Source: Peptoniphilus_B koenoeneniae
GTDB taxonomy: Bacteria > Bacillota > Clostridia > Tissierellales > Peptoniphilaceae
Length of the DNA stretch: 64,000 nt
Direction: 5' to 3'
Assembly: GCF_030812875.1 (NCBI RefSeq)
Contig: NZ_JAUSTN010000003.1
Location: 162,779 to 226,778 of the forward strand
Shown here: positions 52,620 to 61,637 of the stretch, piece after piece
Numbering within the stretch: the first letter of the stretch is position 1
Layout of the letters: each line of letters starts with the position of its first letter
Notes under the pieces: generated by a model
What the model saw: only the letters and a program-made list of their open reading frames with translations
What the model was told of the DNA's origin: nothing
Databases searched by the model: none
Position numbers and translations under genes: made by a program

Positions 52620-53057
52620 TCAAATCTTATTAATCAGCTTTCTTTTGAATACACTGCAGCCATCACTTTCTCCAATAAATTCAAAATCATTTTTCATCGC
52701 AATTCGTTTGGAATTTTCCTGGTTCGAGGCACACTCAATAATCAAGTTTTTCCCTATATTTGAACTACGATTTATAAAGGCTTTTGTTAATTCATTGGCA
52801 TATCCTTTCCCCCAGTATCTCTTATTTAGTATCCAACCAAGTTCGAAGGAGTCTTTGTCATACTCATAAAATATTACATATCCGATAAACTTCTGACTAA
52901 AATCTTCCACCGCATAAATCAAAGGAGGATCAATCAGTGCGACACTATTTAGAAAATTCGCTATTTTTTCCCATGAAAAAGGCGGTTCTATAAATTCCAT
53001 GACATCGTCATCTGAAAGTAGAAAATAGAGTTCCGTTAGATCATTAACTGTTTTCAA
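52620..53057 (-). CDS. GNAT-family N-acetyltransferase
   Basis: 145 residues. Acetyltransferase_3-like: VMEFIEPPFSWEKIANFL, YDKDSFELGWILNKRYWGKGYANELTKAF (the acetyl-CoA P-loop KxYWGKGYA), NLIIECASNQENSKRIAMKNDFEFIGE. The first beta strand usual for the family is short, so the N-terminus may be cropped. Substrate unknown. Confidence 0.82.
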   Translation of the reverse strand: MKTVNDLTELYFLLSDDDVMEFIEPPFSWEKIANFLNSVALIDPPLIYAVEDFSQKFIGYVIFYEYDKDSFELGWILNKRYWGKGYANELTKAFINRSSNIGKNLIIECASNQENSKRIAMKNDFEFIGESDGCSVFKRKLINKI

Positions 53058-53167
53058 AATAATATTCTATTGTATTATTTAATTTATATTTTCAGTTAGA
53101 AAAACTGGGATTTGTTTTCTCACAGCATTCAAATTTTCTCATAAAAAACAATATCCTTTCAGTCTAT

Positions 53168-53956
53168 TTATTCTGCACTTGTCCAAAAATCCTCTACAGT
53201 TTCATTAAACTCTTGTGGCACATCCATATTGACACAGTGTCCTGCATTTTCAAAAATGGCTACCCTACAATTTGGCTCACTTATTTTCCATTGTTTTACT
53301 GCCTCTAATTCCATTGGAATATCAAAGCTTCCACATCCAATCAACAAAGGGTAATTTCGTTTTCCAGTTTTATACTTATTTATCATACAATTGAGCCTTG
53401 CCATAAATATAAATGATTTTTTAGGAAAAAGTATGTTCATATCAAAAAACTCATCTTGTGCCTGTAAAGTATATGCAGAAATTTTCTTGTTCTCTTTTGC
53501 AAACCACTTAATCGAAAAGAGAGCTTTCAACATCATCACCTTCTGTTTCGCACCATTTTGCTTTTGCATTTTAATATCAACATTATTGATATCATATCCT
53601 CCAAAGCAAGCCATTGAACTTACTAAGTTTGGATAATGATTCGCAAAATCTTGTGCCAATACTGCTCCTAATGAAACACCGACAATATGTACTTTTTCAA
53701 TATTTTCCACCTTTAAGATTTCGAATATCCATTCTGACATTTTATCTATGCCATCCCCTTTTTGGGTATCCGTTGACTGCCCATGACCAATAATGTCAAC
53801 AGCCAAAATATTGTATTTATTGTGAAAGTATTCAAACTGTGATTTGAACATATTATGATTGACAAAAGCAGCGTGAATAAAAAGTATCCATTCAGTATAA
53901 TCTCTTCCACTGATAAAATATGTGATTGGTGAATTAACTAACTTTATTGATTTCAT
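53168..53956 (-). CDS. Alpha/beta-hydrolase
   Basis: 262 residues: oxyanion region FIHAAFVNHNMF, nucleophile elbow VGVSLGAVLAQD (GxSxG), late Asp in GCGSFDIPM and His in FENAGHCVNMD, giving a complete catalytic triad. No signal peptide. Substrate is not predictable. Downstream of the broken padR gene on the same strand, so the two may once have been a regulator-target pair. Confidence 0.87.
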   Translation of the reverse strand: MKSIKLVNSPITYFISGRDYTEWILFIHAAFVNHNMFKSQFEYFHNKYNILAVDIIGHGQSTDTQKGDGIDKMSEWIFEILKVENIEKVHIVGVSLGAVLAQDFANHYPNLVSSMACFGGYDINNVDIKMQKQNGAKQKVMMLKALFSIKWFAKENKKISAYTLQAQDEFFDMNILFPKKSFIFMARLNCMINKYKTGKRNYPLLIGCGSFDIPMELEAVKQWKISEPNCRVAIFENAGHCVNMDVPQEFNETVEDFWTSAE

Positions 53957-53991
53957 ATCTTGCTTCCTATCATTTCATCAAGAAGTTTTTG

Positions 53992-54516
53992 TCACCACTC
54001 GATATTGAATTTCATAAGATCTTTTCCATATCGAGTTGCAGTAAACTGATAATGAAGAATATCCTTGTTTTCATCAAAACTTTGAATTTTTCTGCTTCCT
54101 TACAAAGTGCATTCAACATATCATAGTGTTTTTTTAACTTTAAAATATACTCTTGTAATCCCAACTCACGTTTCTCTTTTGTTGAAAAGCACATAAAGTA
54201 TAATTTAGCCAATTCAGGATTTTTGATGTTCTGTATTTCCATTGGAGCGGATACCCACTCAATGAAATTTTGTTTTCCACTATCCGTTATTGAATAATTT
54301 TTTTATATCGCCCATTTTCAATAGCTTCTTCATACTTAATATATCCACAATTAAGCAATTTTTTTATAGCAGCTTGTATACTTCCCATACTGGTGCTATA
54401 CATCAAATTAAATGGAGCTTCATACCAGATATATCCTATAAGGGCTGTATAGTAGAGCTTTTCAACTTTGCTTATTCCTCGCTTCCTAAATCGTTCTTTG
54501 TATCTCCACACACCAT
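53992..54516 (-). pseudogene. padR-family regulator with two homopolymer frameshifts
   Basis: Three phases join to one PadR-like protein. The first gives KVEKLYYTALIGYI, SMGSIQAAIKKLLNCGYIKYEE and ENGRYKK. After a missing A in the A-run near 54300 the frame continues NYSITDSGKQNFIEWVSAPM and on through the open ATG at 54242. A second missing A near 54083 restores FDENKDILHYQFTATRYGKD and a TGA at 53992. PadR helix-turn-helix and the C-terminal dimer helix are both recognisable. The start is also uncertain: GTG 54511 keeps the frame, while the ATG at 54516 is in another frame. Two separate frameshifts mean the copy is not functional unless slippage corrects it. Confidence 0.8.
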
Positions 54517-54632
54517 ATCAATACAAACATAAACATCAATATAATTTTTCAGGACTTTTTTTCGTCCTCCATCGCCATCTTCATTAAAGACATAATGCTT
54601 GTAAAACTGCTTAAAATGCAAGATTTCTAAGT
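54517..54632. other. Short non-coding stretch
   Basis: 116 bases between padR remnant and recombinase; nothing recognised. Confidence 0.4.
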
Positions 54633-56300
54633 TTACATCTTTTGTATTAACGCTATGGTCTCCACGGAGTTATCATTGTCCAAACTTAAATTGATGTCTT
54701 TATCTATCAAAGGAAGCTTGAAAACAACAGATTTTACCCACCTACCGAGTTCAGACTTTTCATCATATATTTCAATTTTTTCTATCAATTCATTAAATAA
54801 TCTCTTCTTGTCGACATCTGAAAGCACTGAATATAGTTTATGAAAATTGATTAAAATCTTATAGACATTATCAGAAGTTATCTTTTCTTCTAAGATAGCT
54901 TCTTTTCTTTTCCTACTGTCTGAAATTTGTAATTCTACATAATCTAATTGATCGTAAATAGCATCTAATCTTAGATTTAGGTCTTCAGATTTTCTTTCAT
55001 AATGCTTATCTTCAAAGTCTAAAGAATCTATTTGACTTATTAGAGATACTTTAGTACCTAGTAATTGTCTTTCTTTAGACAAATGTTTATTGATTAGTTT
55101 ATCAATTTCATCAGTATCAATTTGGATATTGATTTTTTCTTCTAATTTTTTAGCAAAGCCTGGATTACTAATTATTTGCGTTATTATCGTTGCTACTTCT
55201 TCATCAATTATTTCTGTTTTAATTTGCTTATTAAAGTCACATTTGTGCCCATTCATTAACTGACGATGTTTGCATCCGTAATAGTAATAGTCCTTGTAAT
55301 GGTCTCCATTTTTCTTGCGTTTACGGCTTTTATTTCCATATAATCCTGCACCACAAACTGGACATTTTATTAGGCCTGACAATAAATAAGTTTTTTCATT
55401 TTTGCCTTTATTAACCTTTTCGTATTTCTTGGCTTGGGCTTTTCTCTTAGTTCTAGTTAATTCCCAAAGTTCATCATCAATAATTGCTTCATGGATTCCT
55501 TCACTCAGTATATAAGTATCTGTTTTTTCTTGTACTACCTTCCCTGTAAGTTTATCTTTTTTTCCCCTTCTCCTGCCGTAGGCAATTTTACCATTGTAAA
55601 CTGGATTATCTAAGATTTGTCTAATTAAAGAAGCAGAAAAATAAGGCGATGTTCCATTCTGTCTAATAGGTTTTTTAACATCTAATGAAACCAGATATTT
55701 TGCAACTCCGTTTGCTCCCATATCTGAATTTGTATATAGATCAAAAATTATTTTTATTGTCTTAGCTTCTTCTTCATTAATTATTAATTCTCCATCTTTA
55801 AGGCTATATCCGGTAGGGGCAAAACCACCATTCCATTTTCCTTCTCTCGCCTTTTGTTTGCGGCCTTCCATTGTTTGAGAAATTATATTTTCACGCTCCA
55901 TTTCTGCTACCGCTGAAAGAATGGTTATAACCAATTTTCCTGCGTCTTTAGAGCTATCGAGGCAATCATCAACTGATACCAAGTGCACTCCATGTTCTTC
56001 CATTACCTGCAAAGAATTTAGTGTATCAGCTGCGTTTCTACCAAATCTAGATAGCTTGAATACGAGAACACAATCAATGTTGTCTTTTTCTTCTTTGATA
56101 TCATCAAGCATTGTTATGAAATTATTTCTTCCAATTAATGTTGTCCCTGATTTGCCAGCATCTTTATATACATTTACTATCTCTATATCATAGGCTTCAG
56201 CGTATTGTTTTATTCTCTCTTCCTGAGCATCAAGGGAATAGCCGTCAATTTGCATAGAAGTAGATACACGAGTATAAATATAAGCTCTTTTCTTTTTCAT
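54633..56300 (-). CDS. Large serine recombinase
   Basis: 555 residues. N-terminal resolvase domain: AYIYTRVSTSMQ with catalytic Ser13, LSRFGRNAAD, LSAVAEMERENI. Then the recombinase domain (about 165-290), a zinc ribbon CPVCGAG...CKHRQ...CDF (about 317-355), and a coiled-coil (about 375-450). This type excises or inserts mobile elements between att sites. The gene runs toward the padR side; a 51-aa ORF precedes it. Confidence 0.92.
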   Translation of the reverse strand: MKKKRAYIYTRVSTSMQIDGYSLDAQEERIKQYAEAYDIEIVNVYKDAGKSGTTLIGRNNFITMLDDIKEEKDNIDCVLVFKLSRFGRNAADTLNSLQVMEEHGVHLVSVDDCLDSSKDAGKLVITILSAVAEMERENIISQTMEGRKQKAREGKWNGGFAPTGYSLKDGELIINEEEAKTIKIIFDLYTNSDMGANGVAKYLVSLDVKKPIRQNGTSPYFSASLIRQILDNPVYNGKIAYGRRRGKKDKLTGKVVQEKTDTYILSEGIHEAIIDDELWELTRTKRKAQAKKYEKVNKGKNEKTYLLSGLIKCPVCGAGLYGNKSRKRKKNGDHYKDYYYYGCKHRQLMNGHKCDFNKQIKTEIIDEEVATIITQIISNPGFAKKLEEKINIQIDTDEIDKLINKHLSKERQLLGTKVSLISQIDSLDFEDKHYERKSEDLNLRLDAIYDQLDYVELQISDSRKRKEAILEEKITSDNVYKILINFHKLYSVLSDVDKKRLFNELIEKIEIYDEKSELGRWVKSVVFKLPLIDKDINLSLDNDNSVETIALIQKM

Positions 56301-56378
56301 AGAAACACCTCACCTAATAAAAGTTTGGACATAATAGCAAGACTATTTTGTACCTATATTTTACTATATTGCATATTA

Positions 56379-56410
56379 AAAACCAACAAATATATCTAAT
56401 TTGTTGGTTT
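56379..56410 (-). terminator. Hairpin between the small ORF and the recombinase gene
   Basis: AAACCAACAAA/TTTGTTGGTTT, 11 bp, 9-nt loop. On the minus strand it is followed by TTT-AATATG, so it may attenuate recombinase transcription. The ORF stop lies in the loop. Confidence 0.6.
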
Positions 56411-56551
56411 CGTGCCTTCTTTGTTATTTTCTTTATTTTCCATATCTAAATTTTCTGGTGGTGCCTCTAGGCTATTGAAATCTATTGGATCTGCATATTT
56501 CTCTATAAATTCCTGTATAAGACGAGCAAGTCCGTTTAACTCATCAGCCAT
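56396..56551 (-). CDS. 51-aa protein upstream of the serine recombinase
   Basis: A short gene: ATG at 56551 with GGAGGTGG 5 nt upstream, 51 codons. Sequence MADELNGLARLIQEFIEKYA, then PIDFNSLEAPPENLD and a Lys/Asn-rich acidic tail. No known family. An excision helper or recombination directionality factor would fit the position, but only position supports that. Confidence 0.5.
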   Translation of the reverse strand: MADELNGLARLIQEFIEKYADPIDFNSLEAPPENLDMENKENNKEGTKPTN

Positions 56552-57304
56552 GATAACCACCTCCTTCAAAAAATTCTTTTATTTTTTATATGTCAGAATT
56601 TTTTTAGAAAGAAGTTTTATTAATTATTAGTATTTATTTTCTACTCTTTTTTTATCCAAATAACTTTATTGCATATTAAAAATAGAAGATTGATGAGATG
56701 GAGAAATTGGAGCGTATAAAGGAGGATATGAAAATTAGAAGTATGCAGAAAACAAAAAGAAGGAAACAATATATTTTTTATTTGGAAAAGAAAAAATTTA
56801 TCAATTGATATTGGCAAATTAAAATCTCGCTCTATCGGACTGCGGATTTACAGCAGTAGACCTGGAATAAGGCTCATCTATTTTGACGATATTAAAGTCC
56901 GGCTACGGTAACTATATTGCTTCATGATAGTTGAAGGTCTTGAATTGATGCCATTAAAATTCATGATCTCAATGGTTCTTCAAAATATATTTATTAGAAG
57001 AACCTAAATGGTAATTTTAAAAAGCAAAGCTTTGAAAATTACCAGTTTAGGCAGGAAAAAATACGGTTTAACAATTAATTTATGAAATATTTAGGAAAAA
57101 ATGAGGAAAAATAAAAATGAAAATTATCTGTTTATCAAATGGCAAAATCTAATGGTTATGACACAACGGTGATTACTGAAGTGAAATAACAATAATATTT
57201 AAGCCTGTATTATTTAGATTTTTAGAGCATCTTAAGCTCATAAAAAAAGGAGGAGGCTAATTAACAATAATATAGTAATTTAATTTATTAGGAGGAGTTT
57301 AATA
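56552..57304. other. Recombinase intergenic region with remnants
   Basis: No intact gene. It contains a second copy of the motif ATTGCATATTAAAAA (56668-56682; first at 56369-56383), an excisionase-like remnant (56728-56911) and a hairpin GGTAATTTT/AAAATTACC (57010-57043). A short coding-like piece (SVYQMAKSNGYDTTVITEV then stop, about 57127-57190) and a promoterless AGGAGG (57290) complete it. The tyrosine recombinase follows. Confidence 0.4.
56728..56911 (+). pseudogene. Possible excisionase-like remnant
   Basis: AAAGGAGGAT before ATG 56728 gives a 26-residue frame. A neighbouring frame, overlapping it, gives a basic, DNA-binding-like tail, IYSSRPGIRLIYFDDIKVRL, ending at 56911. A single frameshift would join them. 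Too short to name. Confidence 0.3.
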
Positions 57305-58270
57305 ATGGCAAGAAACAAAAATAGTTTGCAGTACGAGTTATTTAAAAAAGCATCTGCTGGTCTAAAAGGAAATACAACAAGAAAGCAATATAGGTATGCC
57401 TGCAAGAAATTTGCATCATGGAGTAAAGAACAAGGCATAAAACAAATAGAAAAGGTAGATGAAGATTTGATTCAAGAATACTCTTTTCATTTACAAGAAG
57501 ATCCTTTTGGTTACTCTGCTGGTACTATTCATACCTATCTTGCCCCTATATGCAAGGCTCGTGGAGTTAGCATGAAAGATATTAGTAAACCTAGAAGAAA
57601 AGCAAATACGATAACTAAAGGTAGACAAGAAGAAGCAAATTCTCATGGTAAAGTTCAAGAAACTTATCCTGAATATCAAAGACTGATAACTCTACAAAAA
57701 GCACTAGGCATACGAAGAAGTGAATTAGGACAATTAATACGTGGAGACTTGAAACAAGGAAAAGATGGATATCTATATGTTCATGTACGCAAAGGAAAAG
57801 GCGGTAAATCAACTTACCAATTAATATTACCTAAGGATGAAGAAGTAGTTAAAAAAATTTTCTTCGAAAAATCTATGGGAGAAAAAATATTCAACTCAGA
57901 AGAAATGAACAACAAAATTAATTTACACGCTATTAGAAGAGAACACGCTATAGATGTCTACCAGTTTTTTGAAGAAAGAATAGAGAACGAAGATGGCTTT
58001 GAAAAGGTACTAAAAGATAGGCTTATTAAAGCTTTTATAGACGGAAATAAAGACTTATATGACACCAATAGGTCAAAGTATGACTCCAAGCTATCACGCT
58101 TTATTAACGATGTGAGAGATGATCTATACATCTTAAGAGGCGAAAACAAACAACGAGCCATCCAAAATGGAAGACCCGTTGTTTATAATCGCTTAGCACT
58201 AATGGCTACTTCTGTATTTGCTCTCAGTCATTGGAGACTTGATGTAACTATTGTTAATTATATTGTCTAA
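57305..58270 (+). CDS. Tyrosine recombinase/integrase
   Basis: 321 residues. N-terminal SAM-like core-binding domain (about 10-100, TTRKQYRYACKKFASWSKEQ). The catalytic residues are Arg in LGIRRSELGQL (137/138), Lys in VRKGKGGK (about 163-168), His208 and Arg211 in HAIRREHA, His309 in SHWRL and Tyr319 in VNYIV. The C-terminal end is very short after Tyr319. AGGAGG 10 nt upstream of ATG. Near the serine recombinase but on the other strand, so two different recombinases sit within 3 kb. Confidence 0.88.
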   Translation: MARNKNSLQYELFKKASAGLKGNTTRKQYRYACKKFASWSKEQGIKQIEKVDEDLIQEYSFHLQEDPFGYSAGTIHTYLAPICKARGVSMKDISKPRRKANTITKGRQEEANSHGKVQETYPEYQRLITLQKALGIRRSELGQLIRGDLKQGKDGYLYVHVRKGKGGKSTYQLILPKDEEVVKKIFFEKSMGEKIFNSEEMNNKINLHAIRREHAIDVYQFFEERIENEDGFEKVLKDRLIKAFIDGNKDLYDTNRSKYDSKLSRFINDVRDDLYILRGENKQRAIQNGRPVVYNRLALMATSVFALSHWRLDVTIVNYIV

Positions 58271-58351
58271 AGCTCTGATGCTTAATTAAAAACATTTCTG
58301 ACATATAAAATACAGGAAGTAATACATAGTAATATATTGGAGGTATATCAA

Positions 58352-58750
58352 ATGAATAAAATAATCAGAATACTTAGTCAAGAGTTCATAAAGCTAAAGG
58401 AAAATCGAAAATACAGAATAGCTAAACCTTTTAAGGCTTATAGATATTTAGACAGTCTGGAATTCATTACCGAAGACAATGCTCTTTACGGAGTAATATA
58501 TGAACTTTCCGCCGGATATTTCATAGTTCCTATTGCTGATCTCGAACCTGAAAATGTTCCGTCTAAAGACGAGTTGGAAAAAGTACGTAAAATAATAAGA
58601 ACAATGATTGTATTGTATACTGAATACTACTTTCACGATGTAATGGATTTCTTCTGCACGGAAATATTGCCAGATAGAATCATACATATAAACGAATTTT
58701 TATTATTATTTGAAAAATATAAAAACGAAAGAAACTTAAAATTAAATTAG
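58352..58750 (+). CDS. Conserved-looking protein of unknown function
   Basis: 132 residues from the ATG at 58352, with GGAGGT 7 nt before it; a TTG at 58337 is unlikely. The protein is alpha/beta and soluble, N-terminus MNKIIRILSQEFIKLKENRK. A strand-rich middle (LEFITEDNALYGVIYELSAGY) and a Tyr-rich helix (MIVLYTEYYFHDVMDFFCTEI) follow. No family recognised. It follows the integrase by about 80 nt and may be part of the same mobile unit. Confidence 0.6.
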   Translation: MNKIIRILSQEFIKLKENRKYRIAKPFKAYRYLDSLEFITEDNALYGVIYELSAGYFIVPIADLEPENVPSKDELEKVRKIIRTMIVLYTEYYFHDVMDFFCTEILPDRIIHINEFLLLFEKYKNERNLKLN

Positions 58751-59101
58751 TAGAAAATATTACTTCCTAAACTTAAATAGTCTGTTCTATCACAATTTGG
58801 AACAGACTATTATTCTTGTGTTCTGCAACTACCATTTATTAAACATTAAATAACATGTATGAATTTGTTGTTTACCTTGATTTTGCATATAGTTTCAGTA
58901 ATAAAGTATCTTTCTATTATAGGATAACAGGATTAATGATATAATTAAATTATTCCATATACTCCTTCAACCAACAAAATCTAAATACTAAAAGCTTTCT
59001 TTGAAAGCGAAAAATCTTAGATTTTAAAAAAAGGAAATTGTGGAAATTAACTAAAGTTTATTCACAGATTTTATTATAAAAATATTAGTGAGGTTAAATT
59101 T
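58751..59101. other. Gene-free stretch with terminator, upstream of the restriction gene
   Basis: Besides the hairpin at 58776 there is a small hairpin (GCTTTC/GAAAGC, about 58991-59006) and AT-rich sequence. No promoter hexamers stand out for the restriction gene. Confidence 0.45.
58776..58811. terminator. Hairpin terminator
   Basis: AATAGTCTGTTC/GAACAGACTATT, perfect 12 bp with a 12-nt loop, after the 132-aa gene. Confidence 0.75.
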
Positions 59102-59971
59102 ATGTGTGATAAAATAAATGATTTTATGTATCTTTATATGTACCATTTAGAAAATTTCTTATTTAGTAGAAGAAAAGAGTTAGCTAAAATTAGCTTCCAG
59201 TCAGATGAAGCTAATACAGACAGACCTTTAAAAGAATATCTAAAAAATTTAATAGAAAATGAATTTAATTGCATCCCTTCAAACTCAGAAATAGCTAACG
59301 TAAATATTGAAGGAAAAAAATATTCATCTTTAGAAGCATTAGGTGATATGTATATCTCTAAAGTATTATTACCGGAAGAAATAACACCAGAAATTAAAGC
59401 CAGTATTAAAGAAACTAAGTCTTCCACATACACAAACCCTGACATATGCTTTGTTGTTAGGGATAATCTCTCTTCATTCTATGAAGCGATTGAACTAAAA
59501 TCTACAAAAAGAGATTCTATCCCAGGATCAAGTATTCAACAAATCCTACCTGATCAATGGGTAATATTTATTAAACATACAAAAACAGATACTGACATAG
59601 CCACTGGAAAATATATTAATACAATTAACTCTAAAATGCAGTTTCCAGATAGAAGTCCAAGGCCACAGGTTTCTTTTATAGAACTAAAAAATTGGAATAA
59701 AAAATATAGGTCAATAAAGAATAATAGCTTAATTTATGCCAAAGATGAAAATGCAAGCGAAAAATTTCAATTAATATCTGATTGGCAAAACGTATTATCA
59801 AATAGATGGATTGAAATGCTTTTTGAATCTAATACTAGTGGAAAAAACGAACCATGGTATAACAATAATATGAGAAAATTTATTTTATCTTTTTTAAATA
59901 AATACGAATCATTAACCACTGAAGAACAACTCGATTTTAAATTAAAAGTTAAAAATTCAATTATTGAATAA
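59102..59971 (+). CDS. Type II restriction endonuclease, PD-(D/E)XK
   Basis: 289 residues. The active site is NPDICF (D114), then IELKSTK (E131, K133) followed by IPGSSIQQ, a pattern common to PD-(D/E)XK restriction enzymes that load DNA through a QQ/SxQQ helix. It is convergent with a C5-cytosine methyltransferase, its expected partner. Recognition sequence is not predictable. Start ATG has GTGAGG 8 nt upstream. Confidence 0.8.
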   Translation: MCDKINDFMYLYMYHLENFLFSRRKELAKISFQSDEANTDRPLKEYLKNLIENEFNCIPSNSEIANVNIEGKKYSSLEALGDMYISKVLLPEEITPEIKASIKETKSSTYTNPDICFVVRDNLSSFYEAIELKSTKRDSIPGSSIQQILPDQWVIFIKHTKTDTDIATGKYINTINSKMQFPDRSPRPQVSFIELKNWNKKYRSIKNNSLIYAKDENASEKFQLISDWQNVLSNRWIEMLFESNTSGKNEPWYNNNMRKFILSFLNKYESLTTEEQLDFKLKVKNSIIE

Positions 59972-59978
59972 TAGTCAA

Positions 59979-60004
59979 TAGCTAGCTTCTTATCAAGCTA
60001 GCTA
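59979..60004. terminator. Bidirectional terminator between restriction and methyltransferase genes
   Basis: TAGCTAGCTT/AAGCTAGCTA, perfect 10-bp stem, 6-nt loop. Confidence 0.8.
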
Positions 60005-60008
60005 CTGT

Positions 60009-61256
60009 CTATTTAAAATAGATATCCCATTTTTCTTTAATTGATTGTGCAATATTATAGGCTAAAACACACGGAACTGCATTTCCAATTATTTTGTATG
60101 CATTACTTGCACTTAATGCAACATTATCAGGCGTTTTACTTAAAATAAACTCATAATTATCTGGGAATGTCTGAAGCCTTGCACATTCTCTAACAGTCAA
60201 TCTTCTCTGCTTCATGCCTTTTGCAAGCTCATCGTCATTTTTTCCACCATTTTCTTTACTTAATCTTCTAAATTCAATGTTTCCATGGTGTTCTGATCGA
60301 ATGGTTGGTGAAATTGAATCAAGATTAATTTCTACATTTCCTTGACCTTTTGGAAGATATTTTGCTTTTGAATACTTTTTTTGAGCTAAATCCTTTGAAT
60401 ATTCAGGCTCTGGCAAATCTCTTAACACCTCTCTGGAACTTAAATAATCAAATAAATTATTACCTTCAACATTATAAGAATGTGTTGGTTTAGGATAAGG
60501 ATCAAAGTCAGGATTATTGTCCAAGTCGAGTAAGTTAATTAGCGCTTCTTCTCTTAAAGCATCCTTCTTAAATCCAAAAAAAATTATTCTCTCTCTTGAT
60601 TGTGGTACACCATAATTAGCTGCCTGTATAACCTTTGCTGGAATAACTAAATATCCACTATCTGCTGCTTCTGCAAAATCTTTTTCCATAATTTCTTTAA
60701 CATCATCTAATGATATTAAACCTTTTACGTTTTCAGCAATAAATAGTTTAGGCTTAACTATTGTAATTACTTCTTTCATCCAAATATATAACTGTCCTCT
60801 ATTTTCTATTGTAGGTTCATTATTGTCGGTGTTATTTTTTCCATCATGACTTTTTGAAGAATTAAAGCCTTGTCTTTTTCCTGCTACAGAAAAATCTTGG
60901 CATGGGAATCCTCCAGTAACAATATCAATATTTTTAGGAAAAACTTTTTCCCCGGCATAATGCTTCTTTACAATATTAACAATACTATCTAGTTTATAAA
61001 TTTCATTGGCATCTGGTGTTCTATGCTGGAAATATGAAACCCATGCTGCTTTAGCATCTGGTCTGATATCATTAGCAAAAACAGTCTTAAATCCAGTTTC
61101 TGCTAATGTAACCCAATCTCCATTATCTTCATCAATCCAATCAGGATTTATATCTGTATTTATTGAGCGTTTTAAACATTGAAAGCCACCCTCTAAACCT
61201 ATATCCATTCCACCACAACCACTAAACAATGATAGTACTCTTTTGTTGTCAGTCAT
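60009..61256 (-). CDS. C5-cytosine DNA methyltransferase
   Basis: 415 residues. Motif I FSGCGGMDIGLEGGF, motif IV GGFPCQDFS with catalytic Cys119, motif VI IAENVKG, motif VIII QSRERIIFFG, motif IX RRLTVRECARLQTFPDNY and motif X IIGNAVPCVLA. The target-recognition region is about 255-340. It protects DNA against the convergent endonuclease. It overlaps the regulator gene by 8 nt and is cotranscribed with it. Confidence 0.95.
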   Translation of the reverse strand: MTDNKRVLSLFSGCGGMDIGLEGGFQCLKRSINTDINPDWIDEDNGDWVTLAETGFKTVFANDIRPDAKAAWVSYFQHRTPDANEIYKLDSIVNIVKKHYAGEKVFPKNIDIVTGGFPCQDFSVAGKRQGFNSSKSHDGKNNTDNNEPTIENRGQLYIWMKEVITIVKPKLFIAENVKGLISLDDVKEIMEKDFAEAADSGYLVIPAKVIQAANYGVPQSRERIIFFGFKKDALREEALINLLDLDNNPDFDPYPKPTHSYNVEGNNLFDYLSSREVLRDLPEPEYSKDLAQKKYSKAKYLPKGQGNVEINLDSISPTIRSEHHGNIEFRRLSKENGGKNDDELAKGMKQRRLTVRECARLQTFPDNYEFILSKTPDNVALSASNAYKIIGNAVPCVLAYNIAQSIKEKWDIYFK

Positions 61257-61473
61257 GATCTTCTTCCTCTATTTGGTAATTTATTTCCACGATATCTGTT
61301 AAATCACATTCTAACGATTTACATATTCTTTCTAATACTTCTAATGATACATATCTATTATTGCTCATTTTAGTTATTGTACTATTTGATACGCCTGTCA
61401 TATTATGTAAATCTTTTTTGGCAATTTCTTTATCAATTAACATTTTCCATAATTTTTTGTAGCATACCGACAT
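61249..61473 (-). CDS. Small Xre/Cro-type regulator of the restriction-modification unit
   Basis: 74 residues from the ATG at 61473, preceded by GAGGAGG. The ATG at 61488 would put that ribosome site inside the gene. Helix-turn-helix residues: KKDLHNMTGVSNSTITKMS (about 19-37), then RYVSLEVLERICKSLECDL. Size and place match controller (C) proteins that time expression of R and M genes. Overlaps the methyltransferase gene by 8 nt. Confidence 0.85.
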   Translation of the reverse strand: MSVCYKKLWKMLIDKEIAKKDLHNMTGVSNSTITKMSNNRYVSLEVLERICKSLECDLTDIVEINYQIEEEDHD

Positions 61474-61498
61474 TTCTATCCTCCTCATTACTGACTAT

Positions 61499-61527
61499 AT
61501 AATAGCATAAATATGACGATATCTCAA
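61499..61527 (-). promoter_or_regulatory. Promoter of the regulator-methyltransferase operon
   Basis: Minus strand: TTGAGA (61527-61522), 17 bp, TATTAT (61504-61499). Box 1 of the operator pair lies on the spacer. Confidence 0.7.
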
Positions 61528-61551
61528 CATTATTAGTTATATGTCGTTATC
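61511..61551. promoter_or_regulatory. Candidate operator boxes for the Xre-type regulator
   Basis: ATATGACGATATC (61511-61523) and ATATGTCGTTATC (61539-61551): 11 of 13 bases equal, 28 bp apart, one on the promoter, the other upstream of its -35. Confidence 0.5.
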
Positions 61552-61637
61552 GGCGTTTTATTTTAGTTGTGCATCATCATTTCCCACTTTATTTGTTAAT
61601 GATAAGTCATTTAGAGTTAGAAATGTTCGTCAGACAT

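Noticed and set aside
54012..54511. Two small ORFs (76 and 74 codons) as independent proteins
   Set aside because: They join to one PadR protein through two single-base frameshifts, and the ends match PadR only when joined.
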